This document shows positions 59,410-64,000 of a stretch of DNA of 64,000 bases, piece after piece. Each line of letters begins with the position of its first letter. Position 1 is the first letter of the stretch. A program made the translations under genes and the position numbers. Where the stretch lies: the NCBI RefSeq assembly GCF_025950235.1, contig NZ_JAPDDT010000001.1, forward strand, positions 682,001 through 746,000, written 5' to 3'. The stretch is from Luteolibacter arcticus (GTDB lineage: Bacteria > Verrucomicrobiota > Verrucomicrobiia > Verrucomicrobiales > Akkermansiaceae). The notes under the pieces are model-generated. The model was not told where the DNA came from. It did not search any database and saw only the letters and a program-made list of their open reading frames with translations.

Positions 59410-60441
59410 TTAATACCGCTCGATTTTGACCTTATATTTATTTTGAATGTGCATAACAACTTCGGTTATGCTTGCATCGACCGCGTCCAAAATCGCAAGA
59501 TACCCCTCTTGTGTAAGCGTTCGATCAAGATCAAAATGATGAACGACGCCGTGGCGATACTGAATGATCTCTTGGATTCGATTCTCCAGAAAGGATACTT
59601 TGCGCCCAATGCGCCGCTTTTTGAATAGTATTTTCCTTACGTCGATTTTAAGCCAATCAATATAAGCTTTGTTTAGCTGCGCAAGGTTCTGAAATGTATA
59701 CGCGCTGGCAATCACATCCTCAATACTCTCCTCGCCTTTGCCTACTTTTAGCAATATGTCAAAATCGACTCGAAGCTTGTATTCGCTTCGCTTTGAGATC
59801 GCAAATGTATCGTAAGTGATCAGTATTCTGAATAATCGTGAAAAGAAGTATTCAAACATCGAAACGGCAAACGGGACTAATCCGTTGTACAGAACTCTAG
59901 AAGGATCATGGCGATTAGCAAACTCAATGAAGTCTCGTGACTTCTTTGAGGTGGAAGGGGTAATAGCCGGGCTGGAGAACGACGCATCGGGCAGGGCGTG
60001 TCTCACAGCGTCCATGTCCTGTTTGACTCTTTGAAAGACAGCGGTAACTCCTCTGCTTATAGGCGTGCTCTCGTCTTTCCAAAGAGTGGCATATTTATTC
60101 GTGCCGTAGTCCCCCTTTATGGTTCCTCCGAACCTCCTTCTTGCGCCACGCAACACCTCGTTAAGCATGCTGACATCGTGCCAACTTGCGCTAACAAGGT
60201 TTCTCACGTGTAGGGCCCAATCATTTCCGGTAATTAATTTCTCTTCGTCTCGGATCGGATAAACATCTGCTGACACTCCATCGATCGAGCGATAATCTTT
60301 CGAATCAAACCACGAATAATTGAGGGTTCCCTTTGGCCAATCCCAAAAATGCCCACACCTCACAAAACCTAAGGATTCGAGGTAATCTTTAAGTTCTGAT
60401 CTTGATGCCTTTTGCGGATATAAAGTGAGATCGCGGCCCAT
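59410..60441 (-). CDS. HEPN-like protein, putative defence/abortive-infection gene
   Basis: This is 343 residues from MGRDLTLYPQKASRSELKDY; a frame reaching 60501 adds an unlikely N-terminus. The N-terminal about 100 residues are alpha/beta with many aromatics (GHFWDWPKGTLNYSWFDSKD). The C-terminal about 150 residues are helical and contain R-x4-H as RHGVVH in EIIQYRHGVVHHF, about 45 residues from the end, the catalytic pattern of HEPN ribonucleases. The gene is clearly AT-rich (for example ATATAAGCTTTGTTTAGCTG) compared with all host genes, indicating transfer. The reading strand is opposite to the phage structural genes. RNase activity is inferred from the motif only. Confidence 0.65.
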   Translation of the reverse strand: MGRDLTLYPQKASRSELKDYLESLGFVRCGHFWDWPKGTLNYSWFDSKDYRSIDGVSADVYPIRDEEKLITGNDWALHVRNLVSASWHDVSMLNEVLRGARRRFGGTIKGDYGTNKYATLWKDESTPISRGVTAVFQRVKQDMDAVRHALPDASFSSPAITPSTSKKSRDFIEFANRHDPSRVLYNGLVPFAVSMFEYFFSRLFRILITYDTFAISKRSEYKLRVDFDILLKVGKGEESIEDVIASAYTFQNLAQLNKAYIDWLKIDVRKILFKKRRIGRKVSFLENRIQEIIQYRHGVVHHFDLDRTLTQEGYLAILDAVDASITEVVMHIQNKYKVKIERY

Positions 60442-60786
60442 CGTTTGGCGTAATTTTGAAGTTCTTGGCAATTGGATGCCACGTCGAACGCGAGTTTCCA
60501 AGCAGTTTAAGGCGTGCGTTCGACGCGGTGCCTTTGATTGCGCCCAATGCGATTGGAAAGAATCTGCGTGCCAGGGCTGCGCGTCGTGGTAATCTTCCTC
60601 CGGATGAGATTGGACTGAGGGAGCCGGCAGATGCCGGCAGGATCAGGGTGGTCGGAGATTTCTGCGACCGCTCTGCCTGTTTGGGAGAGTTCAAAATCGC
60701 CTTTCGCGTTCGAGGTCGCAGTACACTACGCGATCTCGTCATATGTCGATGATCTGGTTCTGTTAGGGAATTCGCTTCAACAAATC
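60442..60786. other. 345-base gap without a supported gene
   Basis: Frames of about 100 residues exist on both strands (60456-60752 plus, 60389-60742 minus) but have no motif and overlap each other. A small hairpin GCCGGCA-GA-TGCCGGC lies near 60629-60644. The region probably holds divergent promoters for the HEPN-like and HTH genes. Confidence 0.4.
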
Positions 60787-61224
60787 ATGAGTAAGCCTAA
60801 AGCACGTCGCCAAGCCCTGAATGCTCTGCATGCCTTCGAACTTTTCTGCCGTGAACACTCGTTTGGACTGCCGGTCTGGCTCGCATCGGACTACCTGAAC
60901 ATGACGCCCCAGGGCGTGCACCAAGCATCGGAGCGCGGGTGGATTGCTTACTTCCAGCACGGGCGAAATCGACTCTACTCCTACAAAGACGTGATCCGCT
61001 ATCGATGGAAGAGTCGGAAGTTCAAAGACAACGCCCCGCCGGTCCCCTACCCGACTGGCGCACGGTATGACTTCGATCTCGTTCCCGAGTCCGCATCTGC
61101 ACCGACGCCGCCAGACGTGCTTGCCGCTCATAATGCTAAAATTCGTGCTTCCCTGGAGGACGCAGCAAAAGAGATTGCAGCCATGCAGAAAGCAGGACTT
61201 CCGTGGCCGCGACCGCGTATCTAA
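60787..61224 (+). CDS. Helix-turn-helix protein (phage regulator candidate)
   Basis: This is 145 residues from MSKPKARRQ. Residues about 30-75 (PVWLASDYLNMTPQGVHQAS plus ERGWIAYFQHGRNRLYSYKD) look like an excisionase/MerR-type winged helix: helix, turn, recognition helix, then a beta wing. The C-terminus is Pro-rich then helical. It could be an excisionase-like accessory factor or a repressor. A longer in-frame ATG at 60631 is judged unlikely because the added part has no character. The stop codon coincides with the octamer TCTAACAG. Confidence 0.6.
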   Translation: MSKPKARRQALNALHAFELFCREHSFGLPVWLASDYLNMTPQGVHQASERGWIAYFQHGRNRLYSYKDVIRYRWKSRKFKDNAPPVPYPTGARYDFDLVPESASAPTPPDVLAAHNAKIRASLEDAAKEIAAMQKAGLPWPRPRI

Positions 61225-61260
61225 CAGCCCCCTTCCCAAGTGAGAATCTATCGCATAACC

Positions 61261-61288
61261 TATTGACTGTCTGCATGTAATGCGGAAT
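61261..61288 (-). other. Second dif-like junction
   Basis: TATTGACTGTC, TGCATG, TAATGCGGAAT: the last 17 bases and the following TCAAAA are identical to the left site (49448-49464), while the left arm differs. This fits a phage-phage junction (attP-like) between tandem copies. Confidence 0.45.
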
Positions 61289-61350
61289 TCAAAAAGGTGG
61301 TTTTCGGATTGGTTCTGCTTGCCCCGTGCCAGCAATCGGCGCAGAGACTC

Positions 61351-61430
61351 CCCATCGCAGAAGCTTCACGCCCGTGTTCCTCTGTGTCTCATTATCGCAT
61401 TGGGGCGATCGCGCCCAAGGCATTTTTTTT
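61351..61430 (+). promoter_or_regulatory. Second copy of the conserved leader with terminator-like end
   Basis: CCCATCGCAGAAGCTTCACG and the following 17 bases match 49516-49551 almost base for base. A weaker hairpin (TTGGG with CCCAA, 61400-61418) and eight Ts (61423-61430) follow, six bases before the cargo ATG. Confidence 0.58.
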
Positions 61431-61436
61431 GAGAAG

Positions 61437-62024
61437 ATGAACGATGACCTTTTGCCGGATGAAGAAGCACCGCCAATCTTGAGCGTCAGCGACCGCGTAC
61501 AGGATTTCGAGTCGTGCCGCGGCAAAGTCCTTCAGCGATTCTCCCAGATCGAATTCCAAATCGACGGTTTGATAGCTGAATACGTGAACCCAGCAATGGG
61601 ACGTCAGATCTTCTTCAAGGACGTTGTCCTCAACAGCTTGGTCATGCCGTTTAATGGCAAGGTCAGAGTCTTGAGGCATATCGCCTCCGACACGGGTTGG
61701 CAGGCACTCGCTAAATGTGGCGGGCACTTCAGCACCCTGATGGAGACGCGGAACCAGTTTGCTCATGCGCACGGTCGTGTAGCGATCCTTATGAGACTCG
61801 ACGAAAACCTCTCCTCGATCTCGTCCGATGTTACATGCAGAATGCTGAAGATCAGCGGTTCGGGCGAAATTTCGCAGGTCGATTTCCGGGACGCCTACCA
61901 AGACTTTGACAAGGCGGCTTCCTGTATTGAATCTGCTCTTCAGGAGGCGCGGCGTGATATCCACTTGGCTACTCCTCCTCCCAACTCGGTTCAAAATATG
62001 ATTGACCAGTTCGGCGCGTCCTAA
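61437..62024 (+). CDS. HEPN-like cargo protein, putative defence gene
   Basis: This is 195 residues with GAGAAG before the ATG. It is mainly helical, and RNQFAH (105-110, in LMETRNQFAHAHGR) is an R-x4-H motif as in HEPN ribonucleases and MAE_28990/RiboL-PSP-like families. The helices before it (QRFSQIEFQIDGLIAEYV) fit the four-helix bundle. It occupies the slot between blocks A and B that in the complete phage holds two unrelated genes. Expression probably depends on the upstream terminated leader. RNase or growth-arrest function is an inference. Confidence 0.66.
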   Translation: MNDDLLPDEEAPPILSVSDRVQDFESCRGKVLQRFSQIEFQIDGLIAEYVNPAMGRQIFFKDVVLNSLVMPFNGKVRVLRHIASDTGWQALAKCGGHFSTLMETRNQFAHAHGRVAILMRLDENLSSISSDVTCRMLKISGSGEISQVDFRDAYQDFDKAASCIESALQEARRDIHLATPPPNSVQNMIDQFGAS

Positions 62025-62076
62025 TTTTCGTCTTTTTAGCGGCTTTAACGCAATATTCCGGTGTCGTAGCCGAATA

Positions 62077-62243
62077 AAACGTAACGGAAACACGAGAATA
62101 CGGTCGCAAAATCCTACTGAAGATAACCGCACGCATCTAGCTTCCGGGGTTATTCGCGGAACGAGTTCGTGGGAGGAAGTATCGCATAGCGCTACAGCGG
62201 GTAGCCCGCGCCGTGGATCAGACCCGCTCTGACGGGCGTGACT
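62077..62243 (+). repeat. Block B', second copy of the candidate phage origin
   Basis: This is a direct repeat of 50602-50778. The core (GCTACAGCGGGTAGCCCGCG then CCGTGGATCAGACCCGCTCT) differs by very few bases; the outer parts diverge more. The hairpin GCGGG-TAG-CCCGC is intact, while the second hairpin is weaker here. A stop codon follows directly, so no rep protein can be made from this copy. Confidence 0.7.
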
Positions 62244-62313
62244 TCCCTGATGACTGGGCACGGCCTGCTGTCAACGGCCTCCCCTACGGCTCACGGTGGC
62301 GCTCCAATCCCCT

Positions 62314-62817
62314 TCAATGCGCGACCTTTGATTCGAGAAATGCCACGAATTCGTCTGCGCTTACCTGGGTGGAATCCAAGGCGGAGATCGGGATCAGAGA
62401 AAATTGCTTGGAAGCAAGATGGACAATCACCAGACCCTCCACCCTCTGAATCTTGGTCACAGAACTCCAAGGGCAGAACGAGACGATTCCGCACGCAGTT
62501 TCAGTGAGACCGGCATCCCCAATCTCAAGCTGAATCGGGTGGCCGGTTCCCTCGCGGGCCTGAGCATCAATCGACCGGCGATGGAACTTCGTGTGAGGGA
62601 TTGCGGCCTTCAGATTTTTGATCGCGAAGAAGACAGCGATGATCGCCAGCAACGTGTGATCGAGCTTGGCCGAACAGAGGTAAGCCAAGACCAGCAGCAT
62701 TCCATTGGTTCCGAAAACGCCGGCATAAAACGGCAGGGGCTTGATTGACGTGCGGGGCGTTATGGCATCGAGGAAGGCCCGTCGATCGGTGTACGAAAGC
62801 GAATATTGGAGGTTCAT
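62314..62817 (-). CDS. YcxB-like membrane protein
   Basis: This is 167 residues. Two hydrophobic helices near the N-terminus (VFGTNGMLLVLAYLCSAKL; LLAIIAVFFAIKN) precede a beta-rich domain (IQLEIGDAGLTETACGIVSF, WSSVTKIQRVEGLVIVHLAS, FSLIPISALDS). This matches the YcxB-like C-terminal domain pattern (W..I..i..... f.lIP). Function of the family unknown. Start MNLQYSLSYTDRRAF fits the usual N-terminus. It is the first host gene after the phage remnant. Confidence 0.72.
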   Translation of the reverse strand: MNLQYSLSYTDRRAFLDAITPRTSIKPLPFYAGVFGTNGMLLVLAYLCSAKLDHTLLAIIAVFFAIKNLKAAIPHTKFHRRSIDAQAREGTGHPIQLEIGDAGLTETACGIVSFCPWSSVTKIQRVEGLVIVHLASKQFSLIPISALDSTQVSADEFVAFLESKVAH

Positions 62818-62905
62818 CGGGAGCCCTGAGATTGAGATTGCTTACCCTGCCAGCCCCGGCGAACGCCAGCTCTCGAACAACCAAGCTCAGAGACCGGGTT
62901 GGGCC

Positions 62906-63127
62906 TCATTTGCGTCGAGAGACCAAGACAATCGATCCGATGCACGCCCCAAGCAACACTGCCTCAATCAGTCCCCAAACCACCCAGAAACGCAGGGTGC
63001 GATCAATGGCATGCTGGGCGAAAGGGCTAAGAGACCAAAGGAGGACAAAGAGAGCAAGCCAGCCACCGACGACAATCCTACAGAGGACTTGTATGGCTCT
63101 CGCGTAGGTCATACGCGAGAAAATCAC
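62906..63127 (-). CDS. Small two-helix membrane protein
   Basis: This is 73 residues with two hydrophobic helices (VLCRIVVGGWLALFVLLWSL; FWVVWGLIEAVLLGACIGSI) and a basic end (LVSRRK). A shorter start at 63112 is possible. It lies upstream of the YcxB-like gene on the same strand and may be co-transcribed. No family recognised. Confidence 0.6.
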   Translation of the reverse strand: MIFSRMTYARAIQVLCRIVVGGWLALFVLLWSLSPFAQHAIDRTLRFWVVWGLIEAVLLGACIGSIVLVSRRK

Positions 63128-63257
63128 GGATTTTCAAGACGGAACAGACTTTCATCCGGCTGACCAGAATGCTTCGCCGGTCGATCTCCGCGGGCTTCAC
63201 CGGTTCTATCAATGGCGGCTCATCATGCTCAGGCTCCGCCTTCGCCGAAGGATTTCC

Positions 63258-63827
63258 TCACCACGACTTCACCTCATCGTTGTCGCCGAATTTCCCGTCG
63301 GGGCCGAAGCTCCAGACGATGACCCTCTTCTGCCGGACGACCTCACCCTGCCGGAATGGATTCGGGATCTCATTGTCGGAATCCTCGTCGAACTTGATGT
63401 GCAAGGGGCGGCCCCAGGCATCGTACATGCCTTCGATTTGATTGCCGGAGTAAACCAAGCCCCCTTGGTTCTTGTTGCTGGCGATCTTCGGGGTGAGGAA
63501 GACGATCTGCTGGGGATTCTGCAGCTCGCTTCCGGGGTCCTCCTTGGCGAGCAGGATTTTCAGAAGCTCCGTTCCGGCCTGGCCTTCAGCGGTCAGTTCA
63601 TCCGCGCTGCCGACGCTCGGGAACCTGCTGTAGGTGTTATAGAATTGATCCAGAGCCATGGACAAATCCGTGACGCAGGTCTTGGTCACCAACTCGTTCT
63701 TCCGCTGGTTGACCTTCGCGATGGCACCAAAGCCCATCGCGGCGAGCACCATGATGATGGAAATGACGACGAGAAGCTCGACGAGTGTGAAACCAGACCG
63801 TGAGCGAGGATAGAAATGGGTTTTCAT
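63258..63827 (-). CDS. Type II secretion pseudopilin (GspG-like)
   Basis: This is 189 residues. The short leader MKTHFYPRSRSG ends at the prepilin peptidase site G/FTLVELLVVISIIMVLAAM with the conserved Glu at +5. The periplasmic part has GspG-like features: a helix (CVTDLSMALDQFYNTYSRFP), then the YDAWGRPLHIKFDE region, and SFGPDGKFGDNDEVKSW at the C-terminus, resembling the calcium-binding end of GspG. The leader-based start (63827) is preferred over 63887. It would form the pseudopilus of a type II secretion or related system; no other such genes are in the window. Confidence 0.88.
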   Translation of the reverse strand: MKTHFYPRSRSGFTLVELLVVISIIMVLAAMGFGAIAKVNQRKNELVTKTCVTDLSMALDQFYNTYSRFPSVGSADELTAEGQAGTELLKILLAKEDPGSELQNPQQIVFLTPKIASNKNQGGLVYSGNQIEGMYDAWGRPLHIKFDEDSDNEIPNPFRQGEVVRQKRVIVWSFGPDGKFGDNDEVKSW

Positions 63828-64000
63828 AGATCTAGGACTCCAAGCTCTATGAATAGAGCGGATTTCTAGCGCAGTGGCAATGGGCAAAAGCGAGGGGTCA
63901 GGGCAACCGCACTTGGACTTAGAGAACCGCGAATGGAAGCCAAGCGGCGCGAATGGGATCGATCACCCCTGCCCGTCCGTCCTGAATGGCACGGGATTAA

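Larger units (their letters stand above)
49437..61277 (+). mobile_element. Inovirus-like (filamentous phage) prophage
   Basis: Between a dif-like site at 49437-49464 and a related junction at 61261-61288 lie genes in Ff order: rep, ssDNA-binding analogue, small coat protein, major coat protein plus terminator, small membrane protein, adhesin, pVI-like, Zot/pI and secretin. A leftward regulatory operon and hairpin-rich non-coding DNA follow. There is no integrase or transposase, which fits integration by host XerCD. The right boundary is uncertain. If the acttgttacaa repeat at 59371 marks it, the prophage is about 9.9 kb. If the full A-junction at 61272 marks it, the prophage is about 11.8 kb and includes the HEPN-like and HTH genes. 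The module identity is secure; the ends are inferred. Confidence 0.85.
61272..62243 (+). mobile_element. Deleted second phage copy or satellite: blocks A and B around one cargo gene
   Basis: The element repeats the left end of the prophage in the same order: dif-like half-site, 36-base leader plus T-run, a cargo gene, then block B. The sequence similarity ends just after block B where rep should start, and host-like DNA follows. No coat or assembly genes are present. It is either the stump of a tandem prophage after deletion or a mini-element mobilised by the complete phage. Confidence 0.65.

Noticed and set aside
60456..60752. 98-residue plus-strand frame and its minus-strand rival (60389-60742)
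   Set aside because: The two overlap on opposite strands, neither shows a motif or clear start signal, and both overlap the start region of the HEPN-like gene.

Overview
This window looks like chromosomal DNA of a high-GC Verrucomicrobium, most likely from the Verrucomicrobiales (Luteolibacter/Haloferula/Akkermansiaceae-like). That is an inference. It rests on giant secreted proteins built from autotransporter-associated beta-strand repeats and sharing a 'GL-NL-EFAFDGNP' C-terminal module, on a verrucomicrobial-style pseudopilin, on a beta-galactosidase with two discoidin domains, and on frequent short secreted proteins of unknown function.

Left part (1-49,314) is host chromosome: two small secreted proteins; a P460-like haem protein; an overlapping alkB-like/ada-like DNA-alkylation repair pair; a frameshifted beta-strand-repeat protein with a divergent GntR/LacI-type regulator; a C39-like secreted protein; a zinc-ribbon protein; a DUF5009-type membrane acyltransferase; a beta-lactamase-fold hydrolase; a SulP transporter next to an LptF/G permease; a DUF882/M15-like peptidase; a TPR protein; an 1800-residue secreted calcineurin-like phosphoesterase; an N-acetylglutamate-synthase-like enzyme; a sensor kinase/NarL regulator pair in front of a second giant beta-strand-repeat protein; a carbonic anhydrase divergent from a beta-galactosidase; RarA; a DUF3516 Ski2-like helicase divergent from a bactofilin; RarD; a LON-domain protein; a MITE-like inverted repeat; and a SWIM-SNF2 helicase.

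The notable part is 49.4-62.2 kb: an integrated filamentous (inovirus-like) phage with almost complete gene-for-gene synteny to Ff/M13. The order is HUH rolling-circle Rep, ssDNA-binding-protein analogue, 33-residue minor coat protein, 73-residue major coat precursor followed by a strong terminator, 43-residue membrane protein, pIII-like adhesin with calcium-binding repeats, 112-residue pVI-like protein, Zot/pI ATPase, secretin (pIV), and a small membrane protein. Downstream is a leftward five-gene operon of overlapping small genes ending in a ribbon-helix-helix regulator, next to a roughly 24-bp-periodic array of ACCYNNRGGT palindromes, then a 93-nt hairpin typical of ssDNA-phage intergenic regions. 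No integrase is present. A 28-bp dif-like site at the left edge suggests XerCD-dependent integration.

The phage carries accessory 'cargo' between two conserved non-coding blocks: block A (dif-like half plus a leader ending in a terminator) and block B (hairpin/origin-like, upstream of rep). Both blocks recur at 61.27-62.24 kb around a different cargo gene, a HEPN-like protein. That copy has lost rep and all structural genes. The layout suggests an exchangeable cargo slot and a tandem remnant or satellite. A second HEPN-like gene (59.4-60.4 kb, AT-rich) and an HTH protein lie between the two copies. The right flank (62.3-64 kb) is host again: a YcxB-like protein, a small membrane protein and a type II pseudopilin.
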